The notes: generated from the letters alone by a model not told the origin. DNA of 64,000 nt from Alexandriicola marinus (GCF_004000435.1 NZ_RBVZ01000001.1:1095328-1159327); one strand, 5' to 3'. Shown: positions 9,342-21,529, counted from the first letter of the stretch. Made by a program: numbers and translations.

Positions 9342-9372
9342 CGAACTCTCCTTCTAGGCGGCGGGATCTGTG

Positions 9373-11316
9373 TCAGATCAGCGCCGTGGTCAGCCATGGG
9401 ACAAGGATCAGGGCCATCGTGACAAGGGCCATGATCACGACAAAGGGGGCGGCGGCGGCAAAGATCTCGCCCAGGGTGGCGAACCCTTCGGGCAAGGACG
9501 CCTTGACGACATAGATGCTCAGCCCGAAGGGCGGGGTCAGCAGGCCGATCTCGATCGCGATCACGGTGATGATGCCGAACCAGACCGGATCGCCGCCAAG
9601 CGCGTTCACCACCGGAAGCGCGATCGGCAGCATGATCAGCATGATCGACACGGAATCGAGGATCATCCCCAGCACCACGACGATCAGCACATAAAGCATC
9701 ACGAAGCCGATCAGCGTCAGGTCCATCCCCGAGATCAGGCCCGCGGTCTGCATCGGGATCGTGCTCATCGAGAGCATCCGCCCATAGACGCTGGCCGCGA
9801 TCATCAGGAACAGAAGACCCGCGGTGATCGCCCCGGTCTCGAGCACGAGTTGCCGCAGATCGTTCCAGCTGAGCGACCGGCGTGCCAGCGACACGACAAG
9901 CGCGCCAAGCGCGCCCGCCGCGCCCGCCTCGGTCGGAGAAAAGATGCCGCCGTAGATGCCGCCCATCACGACTGCGACGACAAAGATCACCGGCGCAAGG
10001 CCGCGCGCCATCCCACCGAACGACAGGTCGTCGGGGCGGAATTCGTCGCGCGGGCGCCCGGCATATCCGGGCCGGAACCGCGCCAGCCCCACGATCAGCA
10101 GTGCGAAACAGCCGGCCAGCAGAAGCCCGGGGATGATGCCCGCGATGAACATGTCACCGATCGAGACTTCGGCCAGAAGTCCATAGATGATCATCAGAAG
10201 GCTCGGCGGGATCAGCATCCCCAGAACCGAACTGCCCGCTACGATGCCGAGAGAGAATTTCTTGGTATAGCCCGAATCCATCATCGGCGGCACGGCGATG
10301 CGTGAGAAGACAGTGGCCGAAGCGATGGACGAGCCGGTGATCGAGGCGAAGATCGCGTTGGCCCCCACCGTCGCCACGCCAAGGCCGCCGGTGATCCGCC
10401 GCACCAAGACGGCCATCACCTGAAACGCGTCGCGGCCCACGCCCGCCTTGTCGAGCAGAAGCCCCATCAATACAAAAAGCGGGATCACGCCAAATCCGGA
10501 TGACCGCACCGCGGCGCTGGCCGAGATGCCTACCGAATTGACGGCCACGACCATGTTGTCGCGGATCAGCCATATCCCGATGAACGAAGTGATCAGAAGC
10601 GCGAAGACAATGGGCATCCCGAGGCCGATCAGCACCAGAAGGGCCACCAGCGCGGCGATCCCGATCGACATCCGGTCGAGCCCCGCGGCGGCCATCGCCT
10701 GAAACGCGACATAGCCGCCCGCAACCAATGCCAGCGCAATCACAAGCGTGACCGCCCGACCTGCCAGCCCGCCGTCGGCCCAGGCCCGGTATCTGCGAAA
10801 AAGATCCGCCACCAGCTCGATCAGGGCGAAGGTGCTCGCGATGCCCACGACGAGCTTGAACGGCCATGTCGGCAGGCGGAAGGTCGCGGCCGAGCCCAGG
10901 AATTCGCCATCCACCCAGGCGGAGATGAAATCATCCCAGAGGTAGCGGACCGCGAGGATCATCACGATGATCGCCGAGACCGAGAACACGGTTTGCAGGA
11001 CGAGCATCGCCCCGGGGCGCGCGGCCTCGAGCCGGTCGCTCAGAAAGGTGGCCCGCACGAGCCTGTCGTTGCGGATCGTCAGGCCGAGTTGCAGATAGAC
11101 GCAGGCCACGATCGCATAGGATACGTAATCGGCCACGCCGTTGATCGGCACCGAAAACAGGTTGCGCGAGGCGATATCGAGACAGATCAGGACCGTCATC
11201 GACACAATGATCAGCGAGGCCACCGCCGCATTGAGGGCCGAGATATGGCCCAAGGTCCGGTCGATCATTCCGCCGCCCGCGCCTGCCTGTCCTGCCTCGG
11301 CCGATCCAGTCGCCAT
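9373..11316 (-). CDS. TRAP transporter fused small/large permease (DctQM)
   Basis: A 647-residue membrane protein. Residues about 20-190 have the four-helix DctQ pattern with the typical SMTVLICLDIASRNLF stretch. After a short joining region, about 200-645 form the many-helix DctM domain with GMPIVFALL, repeated Gly/Ser-rich hairpins (for example GANAIFASITGSSIASA) and PFGLSIYV near the end. DctQ and DctM are usually separate genes, so this is a natural fusion known in many TRAP systems. It imports an organic acid or similar solute in symport with sodium. It sits between the binding protein gene (119 bp upstream) and the amidohydrolase (31 bp downstream). Confidence 0.9.
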   Translation of the reverse strand: MATGSAEAGQAGAGGGMIDRTLGHISALNAAVASLIIVSMTVLICLDIASRNLFSVPINGVADYVSYAIVACVYLQLGLTIRNDRLVRATFLSDRLEAARPGAMLVLQTVFSVSAIIVMILAVRYLWDDFISAWVDGEFLGSAATFRLPTWPFKLVVGIASTFALIELVADLFRRYRAWADGGLAGRAVTLVIALALVAGGYVAFQAMAAAGLDRMSIGIAALVALLVLIGLGMPIVFALLITSFIGIWLIRDNMVVAVNSVGISASAAVRSSGFGVIPLFVLMGLLLDKAGVGRDAFQVMAVLVRRITGGLGVATVGANAIFASITGSSIASATVFSRIAVPPMMDSGYTKKFSLGIVAGSSVLGMLIPPSLLMIIYGLLAEVSIGDMFIAGIIPGLLLAGCFALLIVGLARFRPGYAGRPRDEFRPDDLSFGGMARGLAPVIFVVAVVMGGIYGGIFSPTEAGAAGALGALVVSLARRSLSWNDLRQLVLETGAITAGLLFLMIAASVYGRMLSMSTIPMQTAGLISGMDLTLIGFVMLYVLIVVVLGMILDSVSIMLIMLPIALPVVNALGGDPVWFGIITVIAIEIGLLTPPFGLSIYVVKASLPEGFATLGEIFAAAAPFVVIMALVTMALILVPWLTTALI

Positions 11317-11435
11317 GCCTCGCGCCTCGTCCTGTGCATGGGCCGGTCGCTCGCCGGCCCCGAATTGTCATGAACAGCCGCAACCGCGGCACGAAGACCC
11401 TGCTTTGCGCCGCGATGCGTTCATTTGTCGGCAGC

Positions 11436-12518
11436 TCAGATGTTCGCGGACCAGTCGCGCAGAGGCTCTGCCCCTTCGGCACGCAGCCTGTCCATGAACT
11501 TGCCCATGATCTCGCGGGCGGGCACGCCGTTGGCCTCGTTCTCCTCGACCCAGATCTTGCCAAGATCGGGAAGCGCGTCGACCCACTGCTGCTTTTCCTC
11601 GAGCGGCATGACACGGACTTCGGCGCCTTCGGCGGCCATGTTGTCCCAGGCCGCAGCTTCGCGCGCGACGATCATGTCCGCGTTCTGGCCGGAATAGATG
11701 GCGCCCATCTCGATCATGACCTCCTGCACGTCCTGCGGCAGGCCGTCGAAGATCATCTTGTTCATGCCAAGCCCCCCAAAGGTCAGCGGGCCCGTGTCGA
11801 CGCGGACCGCGTAAGGCGCCACTTCGTGCAGCTTGAGCGGATAGGCCCCGGTCCCCACCAGCAGAACGCCGTCGCCGACGCCGGTCTGAAGATCGGAGTA
11901 ATAAGTCGGAAGCGCACCGGCCAGAAGCGTCGCGCCAAGCGGCTCGACGTAAGAGGCGGTCGCCGCGGCGCCAAGGATCTTGCGGCCCGCGATATCGGAG
12001 ATGTTCTCGAGCGGTTCACGCAGGAACAGGCTGTAGCCGTCAGAGACGGAGGAGCCGAAGAACATGATGTCATGGCGCGACCATTCGTCGATCATCGCCT
12101 GTTCATCGCGGTTGAGCGAGTTCATCGTGTTCAGCGCCTGCTGCAGCGTCGTCGTGGCGAAAGGCGTCGAATACATGATGTTCTGAAGCGGCAGGGCCGA
12201 GGGTTCGAACAGGGCGCCGATCCAGCCGGAATCCGCGATGTTCTGGGTGATCGCCTCGAGCGTTTCGCCCGCACCGTAGAGTTGACCGCCATAGGCTTCG
12301 GTCCAGTCGATGCGATATTCCGAGCCGCGCTCCTCCAGCAGGGCATTGGACTGGCGCACGACGGTTTCCAGCGGCGCGGTCCAGGGCAGAACGGTCGGGT
12401 GACTCGAGGCCATGGTCAGGCGGATCACCGTCTGGGCCGATGCGGATCGTGTTCCCAAAACCGGAACCGCGGTGGCTCCGACGATGATGCCGAGTGCGGC
12501 GCGTCGATTGATGCTCAT
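11436..12518 (-). CDS. TRAP transporter solute-binding protein (DctP family)
   Basis: Starting at the ATG at 12518, preceded by GGGAGGAA, the protein has 360 residues. The N-terminus INRRAALGIIVG has a twin-arginine-like pair followed by a hydrophobic run and an ASA cleavage site, so it is exported to the periplasm, possibly by Tat. The mature part has the DctP pattern with YGGQLYGAGETLEAI in the first half and the GGLGMNKMIFDGLP segment that usually contacts ligand. It delivers solute to the fused permease encoded next. The in-frame extension up to 12647 is rejected because it would put residues ahead of the signal peptide. Confidence 0.9.
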   Translation of the reverse strand: MSINRRAALGIIVGATAVPVLGTRSASAQTVIRLTMASSHPTVLPWTAPLETVVRQSNALLEERGSEYRIDWTEAYGGQLYGAGETLEAITQNIADSGWIGALFEPSALPLQNIMYSTPFATTTLQQALNTMNSLNRDEQAMIDEWSRHDIMFFGSSVSDGYSLFLREPLENISDIAGRKILGAAATASYVEPLGATLLAGALPTYYSDLQTGVGDGVLLVGTGAYPLKLHEVAPYAVRVDTGPLTFGGLGMNKMIFDGLPQDVQEVMIEMGAIYSGQNADMIVAREAAAWDNMAAEGAEVRVMPLEEKQQWVDALPDLGKIWVEENEANGVPAREIMGKFMDRLRAEGAEPLRDWSANI

Positions 12519-12606
12519 TGCTTCCTCCCTGGAATTCGGCGAGGTGGTGCCGTGACACCCGGACCCTTTCGCCATGATGCAGTGCCCATTCACCATCAGG
12601 TGCTGC

Positions 12607-12618
12607 GCAATCGATTGC
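12607..12618. promoter_or_regulatory. Palindrome upstream of the DctP gene
   Basis: GCAATCGATTGC is a perfect 12-bp palindrome 89 bp before the DctP start, within the 287-bp gap 12519-12805. The central CG and the flanks resemble LacI/GalR-type operators. No matching regulator gene lies beside it, so the role is only suggested. Confidence 0.35.
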
Positions 12619-12805
12619 ATAGCATCCGTCCGAAAAGCGTTCAACATCCCATTTCAGATTGCGCCCGGAAAATCTCCCGCAATAGGCCAATATTCGGCAT
12701 ATTTTCTTCAGTTTGCGACGCGGCGCCCCGTGGCAGAAATCCCGCCACGTCGGTTGCGCCGATTTCGATGTGCAATCGTTTGTCAGATTCTTGCGACACG
12801 CAGAT

Positions 12806-13735
12806 TCAGATCATCTGCCCGTCATCTGCCGGATCCTCCGGGGCTCCGGTCCGGCTGACCGCCCGGACGATGGCCCCGATCTGCATCAGCTGATCCGACA
12901 GCGGGTTCGACTTGCGCCAGACCATGCCGATCCGGCGCGACGGGCGCGGCGCGGGGAATCGCGCGATCGAGACATCGGCCGATCGGGTTTCGAGGTCGAC
13001 CGCCATTTCCGGGATCAGGGTGACCCCCATCCCTGCCCCGACCATCTGAACAAGAGTCGACAGCGAACTGCCCTCCATCAACGCACCCGCCTTGGTGCGG
13101 CCGAACTGGCAGAAGGACAGTGCCTGATCGCGGAAGCAATGCCCCTCCTCCAGCAGCAACAGACGCATCGTCTGAAGCGTCTTCGGGCTGGGCACCGGCT
13201 TGCCCGCGTCCCGCGACGTGCGGACGAGGACGAAATCCTCCTCGAAGAGCGCAAACTCGGTCAGCGACGGCTCCGAAATCGGAAGTGCCACCACCGCCAT
13301 GTCGATCCGGCCATCCTGAAGATCCTCGATCAGGGATTGCGTGACCGCTTCGCGCAGCGTCAGGTCCAGCCCGGGGAATCGCGCCGACAGGGCCGAGATG
13401 ATCGCGGGCAGAAAATAGGGTGCGACGGTCGGGATCACGCCCAGACGCAACCGCCCCGCCAGTGGCCCTTGTGATGCCCGGACAAGATCGTCAAGTTCCT
13501 CGACCGCCAGAAGGATATGGCGCGCCTTGTCCAGCAGCCGTTCACCGATCGGTGTCAGCCGAATCTCGCGGGCGCCCCGTTCGACCAGCGGGGCCCCGAA
13601 CATGCCTTCCAGCTCCTTTATCTGAAGCGAGAGGGCGGGTTGCGAAATCGAGCAGGCCTCTGCCGCGCGGCCAAAATGGCGGTGCCGGGCGAGCGCGTCG
13701 AAGTAGCGCAACTGTTTAAATGTCAGTCCGATCAT
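12806..13735 (-). CDS. oxyR: Hydrogen-peroxide sensor OxyR (LysR family)
   Basis: A 309-residue LysR-type regulator with an N-terminal winged helix-turn-helix (FGRAAEACSISQPALSLQIK). It has the OxyR signature EEGHCFRDQALSFC, in which Cys200 and Cys209 are nine residues apart like the redox pair Cys199/Cys208 of the Escherichia coli protein. Peroxide oxidises the pair to a disulfide and switches on antioxidant genes. It is transcribed divergently from katG with 117 bp between the starts, the usual arrangement for OxyR control of a catalase gene. Identification rests on the motif and the neighbour together. Confidence 0.95.
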   Translation of the reverse strand: MIGLTFKQLRYFDALARHRHFGRAAEACSISQPALSLQIKELEGMFGAPLVERGAREIRLTPIGERLLDKARHILLAVEELDDLVRASQGPLAGRLRLGVIPTVAPYFLPAIISALSARFPGLDLTLREAVTQSLIEDLQDGRIDMAVVALPISEPSLTEFALFEEDFVLVRTSRDAGKPVPSPKTLQTMRLLLLEEGHCFRDQALSFCQFGRTKAGALMEGSSLSTLVQMVGAGMGVTLIPEMAVDLETRSADVSIARFPAPRPSRRIGMVWRKSNPLSDQLMQIGAIVRAVSRTGAPEDPADDGQMI

Positions 13736-16030
<2,295 letters not shown>

Positions 16031-16350
16031 TCCAAGGACAGAACCGGGCGGCATGCGCTGCCCGGTTCCACCCGCTGCCCGCTTACCTGACGGGCTGCAG
16101 GACTTCTGATTTCCCAGTCATTGACGATGCAACCCGCGATGGGCGCCGCACGGCATGGCGCGCCATACATCGGGGATGCGACCACGGGGGTGGCCCCGGC
16201 CCTGCATAACCAAAGGACGACATGCGTCCGATACTCGATACCAGTGCCTGGCACAGGGCCGGAACTGCCTCTTGTCTCCGATAGAACGATTACCCTGAGA
16301 AGGGCGAAAATATGCGTTCCACGCATTTGGCCATCACAGTCTTGGCATGA
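16031..16350. other. Convergent intergenic region after katG
   Basis: These 320 bp contain no convincing gene. They hold a strong hairpin just after katG (listed separately), a 12-bp palindrome ATGGCGCGCCAT at 16155-16166 and an inverted repeat ATGCGT-TCC-ACGCAT at 16312-16326. The last lies 25-39 bp past the stop of the XRE gene and may end its transcript. Frames that cross the region lack ribosome binding sites and family features. Confidence 0.5.
16041..16068 (+). terminator. Hairpin after katG
   Basis: GAACCGGGC at 16041-16049 and GCCCGGTTC at 16060-16068 form a perfect 9-bp stem with a 10-base loop, 10 bp after the katG stop. No T tract follows, so it may be a weak terminator or an mRNA-stabilising 3' end. 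Confidence 0.6.
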
Positions 16351-17040
16351 CTATAAGCTGGGACGTTTCGCCAAAGAGGCCACGAGGTCCGCACGAGGAC
16401 CGCGATAGATGGAACAGAGCTCGGCCGGATCGTCGATCCGGATGCATTCCGCCATTTCGATCGTGGTCGGCCCGCTGAAGGGCACCTCGAATTCCGTCAC
16501 GAGCGAGTTGATCAAGCCGTGGAAGTGCCCGCCCAGAAACAGCGGCTCCCAGACCGTTGTGTTGCCCAGCCCGTTGCCAGTGACGCTGAACCGGAACATG
16601 AGGCAATCGCCCGTCAGAAGGCCTGATTGTTCGACAAGCCCATTCATTTCAGGAAGGCCATACCGTTCGGCATATCTGTCTATATGCATGCCGACGATGG
16701 CGTCGGGGTCGCGCCCCCGGCGGACAAAGTAATTCTCGCTCGAGGCCGAAAGTTCGCTCAGTTCCAGACGTTCGTTGACGAGTGTCGACACCATCAGATC
16801 GTTGCGGACGATCGAGAGGCTGCGATCGAGGAACCGTTTCTCCTCGTCGCGAAGCAGGATCGCATACAGCACCTTCTGTCGCGACAGGCGCGGGTTTTCC
16901 ACACCGCGCTCCCATCGGCTGACCGTGGCCTGATCGACGCCAAGCCGGTCTCCCAACTGCTGTTGGGTGATGCCGAGCCGCCGTCGCAGGTTCTTGATCG
17001 CCGTCCCTTCCATGACATCTTTGCTACGCGATCCCACCAT
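16351..17040 (-). CDS. XRE-family transcriptional regulator
   Basis: From the ATG at 17040 this is a 229-residue protein. Residues about 13-40 form a Cro/CI-type helix-turn-helix (NLRRRLGITQQQLGDRLGVDQATVSRWERG, split here only by my reading). The remaining 170 residues have no domain I recognise; they contain SENYFVRRGRDPDAIVG and a stretch like PAS or ligand-sensing folds. The longest frame begins inside the P-type ATPase gene, so an internal start is more likely; ATG at 17013 is an alternative. It follows the ATPase gene on the same strand by 32 bp and could regulate it, but no operator is evident. Confidence 0.75.
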   Translation of the reverse strand: MVGSRSKDVMEGTAIKNLRRRLGITQQQLGDRLGVDQATVSRWERGVENPRLSRQKVLYAILLRDEEKRFLDRSLSIVRNDLMVSTLVNERLELSELSASSENYFVRRGRDPDAIVGMHIDRYAERYGLPEMNGLVEQSGLLTGDCLMFRFSVTGNGLGNTTVWEPLFLGGHFHGLINSLVTEFEVPFSGPTTIEMAECIRIDDPAELCSIYRGPRADLVASLAKRPSL

Positions 17041-17072
17041 GCAGGAAAAGCCTCGCGTTGCGTATGCGTGCC

Positions 17073-19691
17073 TCAGGCCCGCCTTGATGCAATCCGCATC
17101 CTCGACGACTTGAACAATTCGGGCACGATCAGGATCGGCAGCACGAACAGTCCGATCAACATCCAGTCGTCTGTTCCGATCGGGACGGTATGCAGCATGA
17201 TCTGAAGCGGCGCCCAATAGATCGCCAACAGCTGCGCCCCCAGCGTGACACCAAGCGCCGCCAAGAGGAACGGATTGCTGAACCAGCCGATGCGCGAGGT
17301 CGTCAGATGCAGCGAGCGGAAGGCAAAGACGCTCGCCTTTTCAAAGACGACCATCGCAGTGAAGGCCGCCGTGCGTGCAAGCTCAACCCCCTGATCCATC
17401 AGGTGAAAGAAGATCCAAAGGCTCGACAACCCGGTATAGAGCCCGAAGACAACGATCGTGACGATCCCCCATATCCCGAGGATCGCGCTGTCCTTTTCGC
17501 GCGGCTTTTCCTTCATCAGGTCGGGTTCCGACTTCTCAAGACCAAGCGCCACAGCCGTGACGCCATCGGTGACAAGGTTCATCCACAGGATCTGCGTCGC
17601 CAGAAAGACCAGCGGCCCGCCGATGGCGATATTGACGACCAGTGCGATCACCTCGCCCGCGTTCGACGACAGGAGGTAGCGCACGAATTTGCGGATGTTC
17701 GCGAATTGCCGCCGCCCTTCGCCGATGGCGCGGACGATCGTCGTGAAATTGTCGTCAAGCAGCACGAGGTCCGACGCGTCACGGGCCACATCCGTGCCCC
17801 GTATCCCCATCGAGACCCCGATATCGGCCTTCTTCAGCGCGGGCGCGTCGTTGACCCCGTCGCCCGTCATCGCGACGATCTGCCCCTGATCCTGCAAGAC
17901 CGAGACGATCCGCATCTTGTGTTCGGGCCGCGTGCGGGCAAAGAGTACGTCTTCGGCAAGGATCGCATCAAGCGTCTCGTCGTCCAGCTCTTCCAGCTCC
18001 GGCCCTGTCAGGTGACGGCTGACAGGAAGGGAAAGTTGCCGCGCGATCGCCGTGGCCGTGATCGGACTGTCGCCAGTGATCATGATCGTCCGGATGCCGG
18101 CCGCGCGCGCACTGGCGATGGCCTCGCGCACATCCGCGCGGGGCGGGTCGATCAGGCCGACAAGGCCCAGAAACGTCAGACCCTCCTCCCTGATTTCCGG
18201 CCCGTCCTGCCGTCGCGCAAGGGCGATCACGCGCAGCCCGTCCTGCGCCATGGCGGTATAGTTCTCGGTGATCCGGGCCCAGTCTTCTGGTGTCAACGGT
18301 CGCACGCCCTCAGTGGTCAGCCCTTCGCTGCACAGATCGAGGATCGTTTCGGGCGCACCCTTGGTCAGCGTGACCGGACCATCGGCGGATTGATGCAGCA
18401 CGCTCATCCGCTTGCGGTCGCTGCTGAACGGGATCTCGGCGAGAATCCGGGGCGCGGCCCCGGTACCGCACCAGCCCTTGTAGGCAAGCGTCACCAGCGC
18501 ACCTTCCGTCGGCTCGCCCAACATCTCCCACGCGCCGTTTTCCTCCTTCAGCCGGGCGTGGTTGCAATAAAGCCCCGCGGTCAGGAGTGCGGCCAGAACC
18601 GGATCGTCGGCCGCCCGCAGGCGGGTTCCGTCGCGCAGGATGTGGCCCGCCGGATCATATCCCGTGCCCGTCACCTCATAGCTGTGTTCCAGCGTGTGAA
18701 GACGGGTCGCGGTCATCTTGTTCTCGGTCAGAGTGCCGGTCTTGTCGGTGCAGATCACCGAGGCCGCGCCCAGCGTTTCGACGGCCTGCAACTTTCGCGC
18801 CAGTGCGTTCTGCCGGACCATCGCCGTGGCCCCCAGCGCAAGCGTGATCGTCACGACCGCCGGCAAGCCCTCGGGCACCATGGCCACGGCAAGCGACAGC
18901 CCCGTTAGAACCATCTCGGTCACGTCGCGGTTCATGACAAGCCCGAGGACAACCACACCCAGCGCCACCAGAAGGGCCGCCGCCCCAAGCTGCCGTGCCA
19001 GCTGGCCCAGCTTGATCTGAAGGTTTGTCGTCTTGAGCCCCAAGGATCCGGTCAGACCGGCGATCCGGCCGAATTCTGTCTGCGCGCCCGTCGCGGTAAC
19101 CCGCGCCTCCGCCCGGCCGGCTGTCACCGAGGTTCCGGCAAAGACCGAAGATGCGTCACCGTCGGTGGTCTTCTGAACCGGCACCGACTCGCCCGTCAGA
19201 ACGCTCTCGTCGATCTGTAGCGAACTTGCCTCGATCAGATCGGCATCCGCTGCAATCTTGGTGCCCGGTGCCAGCAACAGAAGGTCGCCCGGCACGATGT
19301 CGCGCGCCGGAATGACCTGTTCGGCCCCGTCGCGGATCACCATCGCCTTGGGCGACATCAGCTTGCGCAACGAGGTCAGCGCGGTTTCCGCGCGCCATTC
19401 CTGAACAAAGCCCAGCCCGGCATTGAGAAGAACCACCATCCCGATGGTGACCGCGTCCACGATCTCGCCCAGAACGAGGGCGGCCAATGCGGCGATGATC
19501 AGGATGACGACAAGAAGGCTCGAAAACTGGCGGATCAGGACAGTCAGGGGGCCGACCCTGTCGGGCTCCGGCAGTTCGTTCCAGCCATGGCTGCGCCGCG
19601 CCTCGGCCACCTGATCGCGCGTCAGGCCGCGACCGGTGTCGGTGGCGTGTGCTGCCTCATCCGGGAGGCCGGCTTCTGAATTGGGCGCCAT
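17073..19691 (-). CDS. P-type ATPase, calcium-type (P2A)
   Basis: An 872-residue cation pump with all main motifs: TGES (actuator, 166-169), PEGLP in membrane helix 4 (273-277), the phosphorylated Asp in DKTGT (316-320), and GDGVNDAPALKKADIGVSMG in the hinge. Helix 5 has NAGE and helix 6 has NLVTDG, the Asn/Glu and Asn/Thr/Asp pattern that binds calcium in SERCA and PMR1. The likely role is calcium or manganese export across the inner membrane, though the ion cannot be fixed from motifs alone. N- and C-terminal cation-ATPase domains are present. A second P-type ATPase begins at 62382. Confidence 0.92.
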   Translation of the reverse strand: MAPNSEAGLPDEAAHATDTGRGLTRDQVAEARRSHGWNELPEPDRVGPLTVLIRQFSSLLVVILIIAALAALVLGEIVDAVTIGMVVLLNAGLGFVQEWRAETALTSLRKLMSPKAMVIRDGAEQVIPARDIVPGDLLLLAPGTKIAADADLIEASSLQIDESVLTGESVPVQKTTDGDASSVFAGTSVTAGRAEARVTATGAQTEFGRIAGLTGSLGLKTTNLQIKLGQLARQLGAAALLVALGVVVLGLVMNRDVTEMVLTGLSLAVAMVPEGLPAVVTITLALGATAMVRQNALARKLQAVETLGAASVICTDKTGTLTENKMTATRLHTLEHSYEVTGTGYDPAGHILRDGTRLRAADDPVLAALLTAGLYCNHARLKEENGAWEMLGEPTEGALVTLAYKGWCGTGAAPRILAEIPFSSDRKRMSVLHQSADGPVTLTKGAPETILDLCSEGLTTEGVRPLTPEDWARITENYTAMAQDGLRVIALARRQDGPEIREEGLTFLGLVGLIDPPRADVREAIASARAAGIRTIMITGDSPITATAIARQLSLPVSRHLTGPELEELDDETLDAILAEDVLFARTRPEHKMRIVSVLQDQGQIVAMTGDGVNDAPALKKADIGVSMGIRGTDVARDASDLVLLDDNFTTIVRAIGEGRRQFANIRKFVRYLLSSNAGEVIALVVNIAIGGPLVFLATQILWMNLVTDGVTAVALGLEKSEPDLMKEKPREKDSAILGIWGIVTIVVFGLYTGLSSLWIFFHLMDQGVELARTAAFTAMVVFEKASVFAFRSLHLTTSRIGWFSNPFLLAALGVTLGAQLLAIYWAPLQIMLHTVPIGTDDWMLIGLFVLPILIVPELFKSSRMRIASRRA

Positions 19692-19753
19692 ATCCCCGTC
19701 AGATTGCCCGACGCAGGACCGGACTTGAAAGGCCTAATCGACCGGATGCGCGA

Positions 19754-20485
19754 TCAGCCACGCTCTTTTTCATCCAGCCAGGCGCGGATGATCTGGCGGT
19801 GGCGGGCACCGTCATAGCTTGGGAAATGCCCACCATGGACGACCCGCACCGGCAGATCATGCAGACGGACCATTGAGCGGTGATAATCGGCCGCATCGGC
19901 GTGATAGGTATCCTCGATAAGCGGGCCATCATAGACGATATCCCCCGAGAACAGGATACCCGTCGCCGCCTCCCAGAGCGCGATCCCGCCGGGCGAATGG
20001 CCGGGCGTGTGGATCACCTCGAACTGCCGGTCGCCCAGATCGACGAGGTCGCCATCGTCGAGGATCCGTGTCGCGGGCGCGCGTTTGACAGCGTAGGTGG
20101 CGGATTCATAGGGCGCGGGCGGCAACCTGTCGAATATCTCATCCGTCACGTAGGGGTCTGCGAGCGTGGAGGCGCGGGTTGGGTCGGCCATGATCCCGGC
20201 CTCGGCACGGTGAACGGCCCGATCCTCGAATTCGTGATGGCAGCCGATATGATCGAAATGGGTATGGCTCGCCACCGCCGTCAGGGCGCGTTCGGTCACC
20301 AGCGGCACCCAGTCGCGCAGCGACACGACGCCCATCCCGCTGTCGACCAGCATGTCGCGATCGCGGCCGCGAACGTGCCAGATGTTGCAGCGGTAGAATT
20401 CGTGGATGAACGGCTCGTCGATGAAAGTCACGTCATCCGACAGATGGCGGATGCGATACCAGTCCTGCGGTTTGGCACGGATCAT
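19754..20485 (-). CDS. MBL-fold metallo-hydrolase
   Basis: A 243-residue protein with the metallo-beta-lactamase signature SHTHFDHIGCHHEF (HxHxDH), HTPGHSPGG for the third metal histidine, FSGDIVYDG for the bridging Asp and VVHGGHFPS for the last histidine. The two-metal site is complete. Family members include glyoxalase II, lactonases and other esterases; no feature singles out one. There is no signal peptide. It lies 3 bp downstream of the polyamine-type ABC ATPase gene and is probably the last gene of that operon, so it may process a related compound. Confidence 0.88.
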   Translation of the reverse strand: MIRAKPQDWYRIRHLSDDVTFIDEPFIHEFYRCNIWHVRGRDRDMLVDSGMGVVSLRDWVPLVTERALTAVASHTHFDHIGCHHEFEDRAVHRAEAGIMADPTRASTLADPYVTDEIFDRLPPAPYESATYAVKRAPATRILDDGDLVDLGDRQFEVIHTPGHSPGGIALWEAATGILFSGDIVYDGPLIEDTYHADAADYHRSMVRLHDLPVRVVHGGHFPSYDGARHRQIIRAWLDEKERG

Positions 20486-20488
20486 GTC

Positions 20489-21529
20489 CTACTCCTTGAC
20501 CGGAAAGATGCGGAATGCGTCGAAGGCGGCCGACAGATCGAGGCTGTCGCCCGGGGCGGGCATGGCGCCGGGCGGCAGATGGGCCACGAGCGTCAGATCG
20601 GGGGTCGCGTCGGGGACCAGATGCGCCCGGGCGTGTGTTCCGAAAAAGGCCGCGTCGCGGACGCGGGCCGGACCGATCCGGACCTGTCCCTCGCCCAGCG
20701 TGATCGCCTCGGGGCGCAGGCAGGCGACCGCCCGGCCGGTGGGCGGCAGGGCCTGCGGGATCAGTCCAAAGGGCGTCTCGACCCCTTCGACGGTGATCCG
20801 GGCCGGCAGATGGTTCATCTCGCCCATGAAATCGGCCGCGAACAGGGACGCGGGCGCGCGATAGACCCGGGCGGGCGGGCCCACATCCTCGATCCGGCCT
20901 GCGTTCATCACAACGATCCGATCCGCGATGGCCATCGCCTCTTCCTGATCGTGGGTGACATGCACGAAGGTGGTGCCGACCTGCCGCTGGATCGACTTCA
21001 ACTCGTCCTGCATGGCGCGGCGCAGCTTGAGGTCGAGCGCGCCGAGCGGTTCGTCCAGCAGCAGGACATCAGGCTCGACCGCCAGCGCCCGGGCCAGCGC
21101 CACGCGCTGACGCTGACCGCCCGACAATTCATGCGGGCGCTTGTCCGCCTCCGAGGCCAGCCCGACCATGCCCAGCAACTGCTCTGCCCGCGCATTCCGC
21201 GCCGCACGCCCCATGCCCGCCATGCGCGGACCAAAGCCCACGTTGTCCCGCAGGCTCATGTGCGGAAACAGCGCGTAATCCTGAAACATCGTCGTCGTGG
21301 GTCGCTTGGCCGGCGGCACATGGGTCATGTCGCGCCCGCCGATCAGCACCTCGCCCGCGCTGGGATCGATGAAGCCGCCAAGGACAGACAGAAGCGTGGT
21401 CTTGCCACAGCCCGACGGCCCCAGAAGCGTGACATATTCCCCCGCCTCGATCGTCAGATCGATATCCTTCAGGGCATGGAACGGCCCGAACCAATGGTTG
21501 AGGCCGGCAAGGATCACGGGTGCAGTCAT
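20489..21529 (-). CDS. ABC transporter ATPase, polyamine type (PotA-like)
   Basis: A 346-residue ATP-binding subunit with Walker A GPSGCGKTT near residue 35, signature LSGGQRQRVALARAL, Walker B VLLLDEPLGALD and the switch histidine in THDQEEAMAIADR. After about residue 240 there is a TOBE-like C-terminal domain typical of PotA, PotG and related importers. It energises uptake through the two permeases encoded just upstream; its start overlaps the stop of the first of them by 4 bp. Confidence 0.93.
   Translation of the reverse strand: MTAPVILAGLNHWFGPFHALKDIDLTIEAGEYVTLLGPSGCGKTTLLSVLGGFIDPSAGEVLIGGRDMTHVPPAKRPTTTMFQDYALFPHMSLRDNVGFGPRMAGMGRAARNARAEQLLGMVGLASEADKRPHELSGGQRQRVALARALAVEPDVLLLDEPLGALDLKLRRAMQDELKSIQRQVGTTFVHVTHDQEEAMAIADRIVVMNAGRIEDVGPPARVYRAPASLFAADFMGEMNHLPARITVEGVETPFGLIPQALPPTGRAVACLRPEAITLGEGQVRIGPARVRDAAFFGTHARAHLVPDATPDLTLVAHLPPGAMPAPGDSLDLSAAFDAFRIFPVKE

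Noticed and set aside
16031-16350. Small genes in the gap between katG and the XRE gene
   Set aside because: Candidate frames lack ribosome binding sites and family features, and several hairpins occupy the space.
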